From Pocillopora verrucosa (lineage: Eukaryota; Cnidaria; Anthozoa; Scleractinia; Pocilloporidae): a stretch of 64,000 nt of DNA. Every line of letters begins with the position of its first letter. Position 1 is the first letter of the stretch. The notes beneath the pieces are model-generated. The model saw only the letters and a list, made by a program, of their open reading frames with translations. It was not told the DNA's origin and did not search any database. Shown here piece by piece: positions 24,201 through 34,252 of the stretch. Position numbers and translations under genes: made by a program. Location: positions 18,969,885 to 19,033,884 of the forward strand of contig NC_089319.1 in assembly GCF_036669915.1 (NCBI RefSeq), read 5' to 3'.

Positions 24201-27200
24201 ACAACTCATTTGGGTCACGTGACGAAGAAGCATTCAAAATTATGTCTTGATTCCAAGGCATAACTCTTTTGCTCCCACAGTCTATGACAGCCAGCAGTTT
24301 CGGCATGCGCACTCGTAGAAATCCAATTACAGATTTTGATATCCCATGAGGCTTTGCAGTTACTGACAGGATAAATTTGTAAAGACCATTCCTGAGTGAT
24401 TGCGATTCGAGAAAGAGTGCGCTCGAAGACAGAACTTCCTTCGATAACGGGACAACCCTGGTGACGGTATCGTTCAATATATTGTCTATCTTCCACGTAT
24501 ATTCTAGTTCTTCGTATTTCGAGCAGTTTATTTTCAGAGAAGAGTAAAGTGAATATGCGTACTCTTGTTCAATCTCAGGACAGTGACTGCTGTTATCTCC
24601 AGCACCAAGCATGCGTAGTTCATGTATGATACACGGTAGTTCACTGATGTAAACCGACTGCTGCACTGAAATACTAGGGCCGACAGCACTGTTGGCTGTA
24701 ATGGACAAACGATAGATGCCACGCTCATTGTACTGGTGAGTTACTGTCACAAAATTGGGTAACGTTCGTAAAAATCCTACTTGCTTCTCTGGAAGAAAAC
24801 ATATAGTATTTGTTAGTACAAATCTGGTGGGACTAAGTTTCTTTTAACAGAATATTGATCATTTCTTACATCAGTAAAGATAACAATTTTTAAGATATAA
24901 TATGATAAATTGTTTATGTGTTATCATCCTTAAAAGGTGTGGACGTGAGTGTCTCTCCCTTCTCCACGTTGAACCAAACTGCCAGGCGAGGTGTTTTGCG
25001 AATGCAGAAAAGAGTATGTAAGAGGTCAAAGTTTAAAGCCCGGCTAGGTTATCAAATCATACGACTTGCTTTGAACTCTCGGTTTTTTTTAATTTATTGG
25101 CATATCCTGGTGATATAAAGCTCTCCTTAGTTATGATGGTAATAGCTTTTCTAGGGCGATAACGTTCATACTTGCCAGTGAGCATTTTTAAGATGAGTTT
25201 CAGTTTGAGACGTAACCTTTTCAGAGAATAACAATGAAGTAATTTCGAGCTCGCTTGGGCGATGTTTGAAACCTGTTGAGGAAAATTCCATGAATTCATA
25301 GCATGTATGATTTTCTCACCGCTATCATCGCCATATTCAAGCGAGTATGTGACGTTGTCTCCTTGCAGAATTTCAAATTCCAAAAGCAAGAGGTTGGATG
25401 ACATCACAGCTAAGTGTCTGATACGCAAATCACTAAGGCGATGCTGGATGCTCACGTGACCAGCTAACACCACATTATCAACCGCAGAGGTAATATTCAC
25501 TGTGATGAAGTATTGTCCCGGATGATGAAAGGTGTGCGATAAAGTAGATCCAGCTCTTTCTGAGCTTGATCGATCACCCCAGTTCCACATAAAGTGTAAA
25601 AGATGAGGATTTGTAAAATGTTCTACAGAGAAGACGATTGCCTGACCAACCAAACCGACAGAAGCGTGACGAAGTGTGACATCCTCTAGCGAAGTCACCT
25701 GATGTCGGTCTACCGATGAAGATTTATAAACGGTAACACTAGGTCTTATGGACGTGACTGCCTCTGCACTGTAGGTTGAATACGAAGAAATAACGCTGTT
25801 AAAGCTCGGAAGTAAAAGTGATGTGGTTGTTGAAAGTGTGGACGACTGATAGACAGGAAGAGGGGGCGACCCAGTCACAGTTGTACTGTGCGTGTGGGTT
25901 GAATACACAAAGACTTGGACTGTTTTTGTGCGGAAGGACACATCATTACTCGCGTTAACGGTAATGTTTGCTATTCCTGTGTTGACAAAGCGATGGGTGA
26001 TTTTCTTTCCTTTATAGACAGAGAAAGTTGAATAATTGTCAGATTCTCGGATTTTCCAAGTAAATACCGGAAAATCACCGCGAAAGAGTTGAACGTAAAA
26101 TACGCATCTCGTTCTGATCTCGGCTTGTAAAACACAGTCCGAAGAAATGTTTATTCCTTTTACACTGTAAATTGCCTTCAATTCGTGATCAATGTTCAAG
26201 TCAGGATAACCAACAGATTTGCACGTTATTTTGTGTCGTCTGTATAGAGCTCTGCTAAAATTTTGAAACATTGTCACATTGCCTTTGCTGCTGTTGCTGT
26301 ACCCAGACGCCCTCAGTGTTAACAGAGGATCTGCCACAATGTCACTTCCCCTCATCCCCTTCACCCCCTGTTGCTCAAAGAATAAGGCTGGTATCCCCCC
26401 GGGCCAATTCACTTGACAAGTTATTTTCACGGGAACACCAGCTTGGACGTTCATAGGGGCGTTAATGGACAATGGATTAGGAATAACTTGAATAGAGTGA
26501 GGGACAGACGACCGTGAGATCTTATTATAGCAGTGCAGAGTAAAATTCGTTTGGCTTTCTGACGTGAATACACGACTGACAGTTTTACCCATCTCCCTCG
26601 CGGTGTAATCATCTGGCCCAAATTCCCACGTGCATCCGACTTCAGTGCCTTGCGTCGCGTCGGAAACAAAACACGTTTCCGCGTTTTCAAACGCAAACGC
26701 CCCATGACACAAGCTCGCTCTCAAACCTTTTATCGGCTGACGCACAGAAAGAATGATATCTTCACTCTTTTGAGAGACAAGATTAGATGCAGTCACTTTT
26801 ACGTAAACATATCCAAGATAGTTGTACAAAGCAATGTACTGGAAAACTCCTCCCTCGGTGGTTTTGTTGTTTTTAAGATAAGGAGACTGATGTACCGTCA
26901 AACTTGAGTTAGGAATGTACCATTCACACGTTACATTAGTGCCTTGTTCCACCGTCGCGGTAATGTTTTTTGTGGTATTTACTTCAATGAACTCTTCATA
27001 TAACAGGCGCAAAGGTGCCACTGGGTTTTGAACCGTAATTGAAGATCGGAACGTTATCACTCTATGGGAGCTGATAGCGTTGGTAAAAGTCGTTACTAGA
27101 GGATAGAGTCCAGCCTTTTCTAAACATGAAAAAACGATCGAAACTCCCACGCCAAGTGAGCCGTGCAATTTTATATCAAAAGATAGCTTCATAGGCTGGG

Positions 27201-30200
27201 CTCCTGAAAGATGTATGGAAACATTAGACATATTCCGCGCTGGAATAAAATAAACACTTTCATCTTGCTTAGCGGTAATTCGTCGCAGCACAGCTCCTGA
27301 CAAATTTCTGTAGAAGCCCACAATGTCTCCTACCCGTGCAGTAAACCTTTGTTCCTTTGGTATAACAATCAAGTTATAACCCACCGTAAGATTGGCTTTC
27401 ACACTGTACACTTTAATATAACTGCTGCGTCTTTGCCCGCAAGGCATGATGGATCTATACTGCCAGTAATGTACATCGATGCAAACCGTATTGCAGTGAT
27501 CGCTAGTTGGGGCCCATTTCCCGCAGGATGATTGAGTTCGTCGGTACCATGAACAGCCCGTAAGGTTCAATGCCGCCCTGTAAATCTAAGTAAAGAAGTA
27601 ACCGTTGAGGATTGCGGTGAAATGTGCATTGAAAAAAATGACAAGTGCAACAAAACAAGCCGATAGAAACAACTTAAACTAAAAAGCACTTACTTAACTG
27701 ATCGAGAGCTAACCTGTAAATGGATGAGGCCAGGCTGCTCAGCATGTACCTCCCAAGTCTCTACTTCTATGTTCGTTAGAAAATGAAGAGATGGGAATAA
27801 ATACAGGCCAGCTTCTCTTTTCTTGGCATCCGATTGGTTGGTCAGGGAAGGTCCCGTATGTCCTAAAATTACACGTGGCACGTCTAGAAGAAAACCAGCA
27901 AATGGTAATGTACCATATTAGTAATAACAAAAATTAAACTTGTCTATTCATGACTAACGTTTTCTTGTTTTTTTTTCCTTTAAATAATGTTCCGCTCATA
28001 GAACCCACATGACTTTCAAAGTTGGTCTCAGCTTTTGGAAATTTAGTAAATGAGGCTATGCAATATTTAAGGAAAATCAATCAGTTACCTCGAATTTCTA
28101 TGTTTGCCACTGATATTTGGTCCCAAACCCGGGTATTTAGGCTGCTAAGTTGTGTTTCGTGTTTTTAAGTGTATTTTGTCATGTAAACCATTACGAGTCA
28201 TACCTGGGATTGAAATTGATACAGTTTGATTTAAGTTGCCCAGTGACATCAATGCGGTAACGCCGCTTCCACCGAATTTATATGCCCTACAATAGAAATC
28301 AGTGAGTGGTTCTACGTGAGGACACCAGGTACTAGATACTCGAAGGAAGGAAACCCGGATCTTGCGTGACAACATGAAGACTGTCGAGTTACCACGAGAA
28401 GCCACGAAAGTGATGTTGAATTCGCCGGGAGTGATGTAATGGTGTCTCAGGATTGATCCCTCTCGCCAAGTTTTGTTACTCGTACCATCTCCAAAATCAA
28501 TGAGATAAAGCAATGATTTTGACAGCGAATGCGCTGCTGTCACACTTGATTGAGTGACAGGAGAGGAGATTGATGGCGTTATCTTGGATGGAAATGCTGT
28601 GAACGTTAATCCCTGATATAGTTCAACGGATACTGTAGAAAGGCAGCTGGTATTGTAAAGTAGATAGTTTCTCGCTGCGGCAGGTGAGCTACAAGGATAC
28701 TTCATGATCATTGGAAGAACACTGTCGTTTGCACAGTGACACTCCGTGACCTTGAGCACTGCAGCCAGCGGAAATTTTGCATGCGCGCACGTCTCGATAC
28801 ACTTATAGGGCGAGGGTGTTGTTGAATCGAGTCTTTGTAAGTTCGACTCACTGTTTTGCTCTTCATAACAACCCAGGAGCAAATTGCCTAAAAGGGAAAC
28901 GATTACAATTTCAAACTAAAAGCAACAACATTAACAACAACAACAAAACAAAAAAAGGAGATGGTGACTTACCTGGTGATTCTGGTGGTAAGTTGACAGT
29001 TTCATTTGATGGGAGACTCAATATCTGTTTCAAAAAGTAACAGAAAGAAGCATTTCAAAAGACACTCAGTGAAATATGGCTCGTTTATTAATTTTTGCTC
29101 ACATCCCACAAAACACTGAACATTAATTTTTCCCTTCTTGATTGCCTCGCTCAATGAGTCTCGCGGTGCATCAACGTCACTCCAAGAGCTCCCCGTAGCT
29201 CGCTAACATCAATATTTTTAACACTGATTTTTTTTGGCTAGCGCTACGGACCTCGCCGAAAAGGAGAAACTGCTCGTAGTCTACGTTTTCCCTGAAATTT
29301 TCATGAATCTTTACCACTTCCTTGTGTTTATGCGTCAACATTCTTTTGATTTCAGTGTATGGGGAACACTTTTCTGTAAAACTAATCAGGTCGCACCTCG
29401 AAAGCGAGGCTTCGGAGTGAAATTGGGCATTTTAACTCGAACATTTACAATTATTCAATTTTAATTTTAAAAAAAATAACGCATAACAGTATCATAAAGC
29501 TAATGTACCATAAAATTTGAACGTGCGCTCGGAAAAAGTTCCAGCCAATTCTTTCAAAATGTCATAATGAGGTAAATGTGACTGAAAATAAGGCCATTCA
29601 TAGAATTTCGGATGTTGATTACAAGCAATTTTCTTGCTGCGTCAAGTTTCCACTTGTTAAACAGTGGAGTGACACAAGTAATTACGGAGAAAATGTCTAC
29701 GGCGTGGATTTAATGACTCTCCAAATTAAAAAATGGCTTATAAAATTTGTGATAAGATCATTCCAGAATAAAGAGGAAAACGACTCGAATATTTCATTAC
29801 TAAATAAGCTTTTGTCCCTTTTATATTTTTCTTCGATTCAGTTATTATAAGTCAGGTACGTTTGCAATAGCGTTGTTCCTGAGGTTGAGTCGATTGACAA
29901 CAATAAACAGAATCTTTAAAGTGACACAGGTTTTGAAAAGCTTCATGCAATATTGAGTACTTTATTTTAGTCTTGTTGGGACAAATTCTAAAACGCCAAC
30001 AATTTTATGGAAGAAATTGCAGGATTCGTTCGAACTGTAAAATATTTAGAGATTAAAACTATAAGAATTACCCACAAAAGGCCTTTTTCATTTGAATTCT
30101 CAGTGTACCAGAACCAATAACTTCTATTGATTTTCTAACTTCTCGTAAAAATTAGTTCCTGAAGACAAAACCATCAATGAGTTATTACAGAGGTGTTTTA

Positions 30201-31907
30201 CACAATTTTGGACAAAAAAAAGAAAACAAACACTTTCAAAAACTTAAATGTAAATCATGAATGTTTACGACAAATTTGAACTTGTCTAGACCTTTCAGCA
30301 AATTAATAACAATATAACAAAGCCTGTTTGTTTTCTAGAACACAATTTGGGAACAATATTTTTCATTATAATGTTTATTGAACCGAACTTGTCCCCGCCT
30401 TCGGGTCTTGATTCACAAAGCCTCTTAAGATTCCGCCTAACTTATTACGTAAGTAAACAGAATATAAATTATTGTTCTAGTCAAACAGTTTCAAGTTTAC
30501 CGGTTCAATGAACGAAAGGTTTTGATCAATATGGTCACCCGTAGTATTTCAGTTATTTCTTAACATCATGCTAAGTAAAGGGTTTTTTTTTTTTAATTTG
30601 ACAGAATGACAAGAAAAAAGAACAAAAAACGCAATCGGAATCAGTCATTGCGGTACACGCGTAATGGTCTTGTCATCTCGAAATAAAAGATCGAAAGCGA
30701 AATGCTGAGAATCATTTGCGGGCTTTCTTCTCACCAACATCGACATGAACACAATTCTATCGTCAACTATTATTTCAGCAAGCTCTTGTCTGGTAAATCC
30801 GCCAAAAATGTCGATTGTACTGGACAAAAGAACTGACATTTAGTATCCAAACCCACTCTCTGAGTCAGCATTGTTCGACAAATCGTACATGCCTTCTTAA
30901 CATTAAATACTCACCTTTCCATTGGCAGATTAAAATAAGTCATTCCTATGAACTCTAACCTTTTGAAAGTTCCACTTGTTTTTTGTAGTGTAACTATCGA
31001 ATAATTTCGACGAATTAACAATCCTCTGAAACCCTACCAGTAAATACATCTGGAGAATTATATCCCACCACGATTGAACAGCGAGCTGTGCCAAATTATA
31101 ACATATTAAGATTGTTATAAATCAAGCAATATCCTTACAGGGGTGACCTAAATCTTGAACTTTTCCTCCAGTTCATTACGTAAAAGACTTGAGAAATGCT
31201 TCTTCAGTTATTGGAATATTGCGCGTCTAAAGTTTCTCTCAAACTCGAACCAAAACATTAGACTCAATTCGTCCTTATCTCGTGGCCTGCAAGCTTCGAT
31301 CTAACTTTATCTTACATAGTCGTAGTCGCGATAGAAAATGAGTACTGTATTGGATAAATTCATGAAACTTTACGGAAAAGTCTATGGCTTGGTTTAAAAA
31401 TTTGGCAAATCAACTTCGAGGAACCTTTTATTTTTGAAGCAATCGTAAAAATGACGTAACCCCAAAAGCACTTCAATGAATCAAGGGGATAGAAACAAAA
31501 TTGGAATTTATCAGTCCCAGGATAAAAACTTTCGTGTCACGAGTCAAAATATCTTTATTATTGCAAGTTTACCATAAATCGGTCAGCTCTGAAGTATAAT
31601 CAAGGCAAAACTTAGATTATAATTCTTCAATTGAGAATAGGAATAAAACTGACCACACCGACAAACTTTTTTATAATGTCACACGAAGCGAAGCGAATTC
31701 AAATAATCGAGACCGCGGAAACTTGTACTCAGAAAAGGAAAGTCATACCGTGGAACGTTTCGCCTTTGATTCTTGTTATGAATGTCATTTTAGAGAATAG
31801 TTATTTAAATAATGCGAGCATTTTTGTGGCATGATTAGAACTGGGCGGCTTACCTGATGAAAGACGTGAAAGCTGGTAAAAAGAAAACTTAAACTGCGAA
31901 CACACAT
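13753..31907 (-). CDS. Polycystin-1-like protein (PKD1/PKD1L family), 16-exon model
   Basis: A very large receptor-channel of the polycystin-1 family: an extracellular sensor cleaved at a GPS and joined to an 11-span membrane part ending in a TRPP-like channel domain. Exons (5' to 3'): 31854-31907 (tentative), 28973-29024, 28204-28887, 27714-27883, 25320-27585, 23963-24788, 22629-23205, 22322-22528, 22070-22195, 21334-21558, 20629-20871, 19620-20189, 18460-18690, 16402-18093, 15537-15702, 13753-15209. All borders are GT-AG and all phases join, giving 9546 nt, 3181 residues with no internal stop. Domain order: WSC, PKD, further Ig/PKD-like repeats, Ser/Thr-rich linker, PKD, REJ-like, GAIN/GPS, TM1, PLAT, TM2-TM11. 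The architecture is that of PKD1 and PKD1L2/PKDREJ relatives; I cannot assign an ortholog. LRR and C-lectin domains are not seen. Exon 1 is the only weak point; the rest is mutually consistent. Confidence 0.9.
15537..18093 (-). CDS. Polycystin-like exons 14-15: PLAT domain and TM2-TM6
   Basis: Exon 16402-18093 starts at acceptor TACTCCTACAG with TGLTLSPSNRPGDTHAYEV and continues as a complete PLAT domain (VVICTGMRRHAGTTANV, RMWHDNFGKDPAWFVKQI, WHFVCERWLAVDEGDG), the cytosolic lipid/protein-binding module after TM1. Membrane segments follow near VQRVSCCLSVLLCTMMANAL, SIGICSSLIVFPINLLLVQI, GWFLVILTSLTAASVTLLYG, PLKVVAFALFFAYIF and ILLDIGTFLVFTLLVLLIAY. A long Ser-rich loop lies between TM3 and TM4. 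Exon 15537-15702 begins the extracellular polycystin (TOP) domain with DMWDWAELAMLPTLYN and VGVARLRQHR. An ORF open upstream of 18093 reads intron sequence; the chosen acceptor restores the family's TM1-to-PLAT spacing. Confidence 0.88.
18460..22528 (-). CDS. Polycystin-like exons 8-13: GAIN/GPS region and first membrane segment
   Basis: Six exons (22322-22528, 22070-22195, 21334-21558, 20629-20871, 19620-20189, 18460-18690), all phase 0, encode the helical and beta parts of a GAIN domain. The GPS motif is split between the last two: CYYWSEKMQAWTTDGCE then VECRSNHLTWF, giving the four expected cysteines/tryptophan and the HL-T cleavage site. This is the self-cleavage site in polycystin-1 and adhesion GPCRs. 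The same final exon holds TM1 (YAPVLSVLCVTFGLYFLVVI) followed by a basic stop-transfer ARRQDRKDK and ends at donor AATAAG|GTATTG. Confidence 0.88.
22629..27585 (-). CDS. Polycystin-like exons 5-7: Ig/PKD-like repeats and REJ-like region
   Basis: Exon 25320-27585 (2266 nt) carries several Ig-like/PKD-like repeats (for example GTNVTCEWYIPNSS with GYVYVKVTASN; CTWEFGPDD; FVNTGIANITVNASNDVSF), a Ser/Thr-rich linker (about 25720-25900) and a clear PKD domain with WNWGDRSSS and LSHTFHHPGQYFITVNITS. The last PKD domain is split by an intron: LEYGDDS ends the exon at donor GCG|GTGAGA, and THQYNERGIYRLSITANS opens in exon 23963-24788. That exon then holds a REJ-type motif, ILNASSSRDPNELC followed by LSFEWFCDT. 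Exon 22629-23205 is a further REJ-like stretch beginning CKENCAHKLVPSKELVLDGV. Many NxS/T sites agree with an extracellular location. Confidence 0.82.
23404..23419. repeat. Poly-G tract in polycystin intron
   Basis: A run of 16 G bases in the 23206-23962 intron; a similar C-rich run (CCCCCTCCCCCCCCCCCC) lies near 20369-20386 in the intron between exons 11 and 12. Simple sequence only. Confidence 0.8.
27714..29024 (-). CDS. Polycystin-like exons 2-4: WSC domain and first PKD domain
   Basis: Exon 28973-29024 (52 nt) encodes ILSLPSNETVNLPPESP. Exon 28204-28887 starts with a WSC-type cysteine module: GCYEEQN, then PYKCIETCAHAKFPLAAVLK and ECHCAND, a carbohydrate-binding domain also found at the N-terminus of PKD1. 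It continues into a PKD domain with IDFGDGTSN and LRHHYITPGEFNITFVAS, the GDG and YxxPGxFxI signatures of the fold. Exon 27714-27883 encodes VPRVILGHTGPSLTN and ends in GLIHLQ before a GTTAGC donor. Confidence 0.85.
31854..31907 (-). CDS. Candidate first exon (signal peptide) of the polycystin-like gene
   Basis: ATG at 31905-31907 opens MCVRSLSFLFTSFHVFHQ, a short hydrophobic run suitable as a signal peptide, and ends exactly at a strong donor (CATCAG|GTAAGC) in phase 0. The next supported exon, 28973-29024, starts in phase 0 after TTTTTGAAACAG. The intron would be about 2.8 kb. The frame is also open upstream to an ATG at 31991, which would give a longer polar leader. This is inference from splice signal, phase and composition only. 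Confidence 0.4.
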
Positions 31908-33376
31908 CTTTGTCCAAGCGTCGGTGTTTCTCCTCTGTTGCAATCTATGCGGCGCCGTCGTCAGGTGGTTTTTTAAGTGAAATGTTTTCAACGTTGTATG
32001 TATTGTTGTCTTTTCATCCAGTCTTCATCTAGTCAATTACCTACGATTGTGAAAAGGTGTAAAGAATAGACCAGCAATTACCTTTATCAATCAAACTACA
32101 AATGTTGAAGTCAGAAATTCATTAATCACAGCAGAATTCAATACTATAATGTGTCACGAAAAATACGATACTTATAAATACCCTTCGTCGAGATCCAATC
32201 GGATTGCAATGTTACTGATTTCAAATGTTGTTCTAAACAGAAGTAATATTCAATTTGAAGTATTAAAAAGAAAGCTGAAAATTGATCTGACAAAATAATA
32301 AAGTTTCTTTTGGAAAGACGGTTGTTTGAACTATTTAAACTGTTTGTCATTCTCACTGGCTTTATTTTCACGCTTAATTGGCAGTGAAAAAGCAATCTGA
32401 ACAAAATTGTTATTTCTTAGATCAGAGGAAATTACGAAAACTGACTTTGGGAGGAAAATTATGCAAATCAATTTACAGTTCTTTTTAAAAAAAATCAACT
32501 GCTTCCTTTCTCTACAATCTATTCTGGTCAGGAAATTTCTGGAGTTTTCGAAAAACTTTGATTGAGATTTAAGGAATAACACATTTTTGATTTGGAGTTG
32601 TTACCGATTTAATGCGTTACATTTTACGTTTGTTTTCAGCAGAACTTACCTTTGATAGGTTCTGAGCGTGAAAATTTTTAATCGTGCGATTTTCCTGCTA
32701 GGAAAAAGGATGCATGCTCAAGCAACAACGAGGATATCTGAATCTTTTCATAATTTAATTTTCATCAAGATCAGAACAGAGAAATTTAATTATTTTTTCC
32801 ATCTATGACAAGGGAACGTTAATTGAAATTTTCTAAACTTCACGTTCACAGCTAGGAAACTGAGCTAATATTCGGTTTTGTCCATCAACAGTGCGACAAT
32901 TTGCATAGTAATGTTTAGCGGCTACGGACGTCATTTGATTTTAAACCACCGGTGTTTTGGGCGCGTTAATCCACACATGACGAATTAAGAAAAGTGTATA
33001 AATATTGCAAGAGATAAAGAGCTGTGATTAAGCAGTAGTTTAAAAACGATTTTCGCAGATTTCTAATCTTTTTAGAACCCGGAGGTGTTAATGCTTTTCT
33101 TGTTATTGTGCAATCTTAGTTTGATTTCAACCGATTACTTTGAGGAATCTTGGATCACCCTCAGATATATAAAGAGAAAGGCACGTTAGCGAATGATTAA
33201 CAAGCCTTTCTTTTAGTAACAATGAAGCTTGTGTTTACTTCGGTGAAGTATGCACAAGGAGCTTACCGCCGAATTTGCTGAACACATTGAAGAAGCGCAT
33301 TTTTTTAACTAATTACTTCTCAGTTTGCTTCCGACCTGTCGCTCCAAACTATCGCAGAGTATACTTGAATTCATAC

Positions 33377-33660
33377 AAGCTAACTATTGACCGACCCAAT
33401 CGAATTGTTAATGATCTGGTTCTTTGTTTCGATATTTTGAATAAACAGCATTTTGTTTGCTGAAATCAAAGAAAATCAGTACAAAGTATTAATTTCTCTA
33501 TTTCAACCTGATTCGCACAAGCTACCTACTGACTAACGTAATCGAATTGTTAATGGTCTGGTTCTTTGTTCCGAGGTTGTGTTGCCATAAATAACAGAAT
33601 TTTGTTTGCTGCAATCAAAGAAAATCAAAACAAAGTATTGATTTCTCTATTTAAGCTGAT
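33377..33660. repeat. Imperfect tandem duplication, about 140-bp unit
   Basis: The stretch from about 33377 (TATTGACCGACCCAATCG) to 33505 is repeated from about 33519 (TACTGACTAACGTAATCG) to 33655. Both contain AATCGAATTGTTAATG(A/G)TC TGGTTCTTTGTT, CATTTTGTTTGCTG(A/C) AATCAAAG and GTATT(A/G)ATTTCTCTATTT blocks in order. No coding reading was recognised. Confidence 0.75.
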
Positions 33661-34039
33661 GAAATGTCAATCCAGGAGGAGAGGTGTTTTCTCTCTTACG
33701 ATTTATACCAAGTATAATCATGACAATAAGCTCCCAGAAATTTTTTGATTCAGAAAAAATTTGAATTTAAAGTTGCAATGATTTCAAAGATCGAACAATT
33801 GCTCGGCATTTTAACAGATGTTTAAGTGATTTCGAAATCAGGAGCACAAATTCATTAATTCTTAATATCAATTGAAATAATTTTTCTCATGCTGAGTTCT
33901 TGGTACATCTTGAATGGAAAAATGAATACTCTTTACAAAGAAGCAGCTCTTTTCCGTTAACGAAGAATTGATGCACTTCTAATAAAGAGAGTGTGTTCTT
34001 GACGTTTCTGTTTGTTTTTAGTCATAATTACAATCATAA

Positions 34040-34252
34040 TTTAACCATTTCAACCCCAAGATCTCATTGGTAATTCTCTTTACATTCTGTCACACTATTC
34101 TTACGATGCTAGTCTGGAGAATTTGATATCGGATCAACTTATAATCCCCTAATTGATATTTTCCTTTATTCTCATCATTTGTCTGCTGGATATTGTATTG
34201 ATATTTTAAGGAGAAATTGTTTCTTGGTCACTTATTCGAATTAAAGGGTGAA
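34040..34252. repeat. MITE-like repeat, family 2, intergenic copy
   Basis: Starts TTTAACCATTTCAACCCC and ends GAATTAAAGGGTGA, with an interior resembling 1713-1918 (GGAGAATTTG, then TTTTCCTTTATTCTCATCAT, then TTAAGGAGAAATTG). Diverged copy without ORF. Confidence 0.65.

Noticed and set aside
29578-29850. 90-codon plus-strand ORF in the polycystin 5' region
   Set aside because: AT-rich, starts on a non-ATG codon, antisense to the polycystin intron, and has no domain signal.
30645-30839. 64-codon minus-strand ORF (begins MSVLLSSTIDIFGGF)
   Set aside because: It looks somewhat protein-like but has no donor in a useful phase toward exon 2 and no family I recognise, so I did not make it a polycystin exon.
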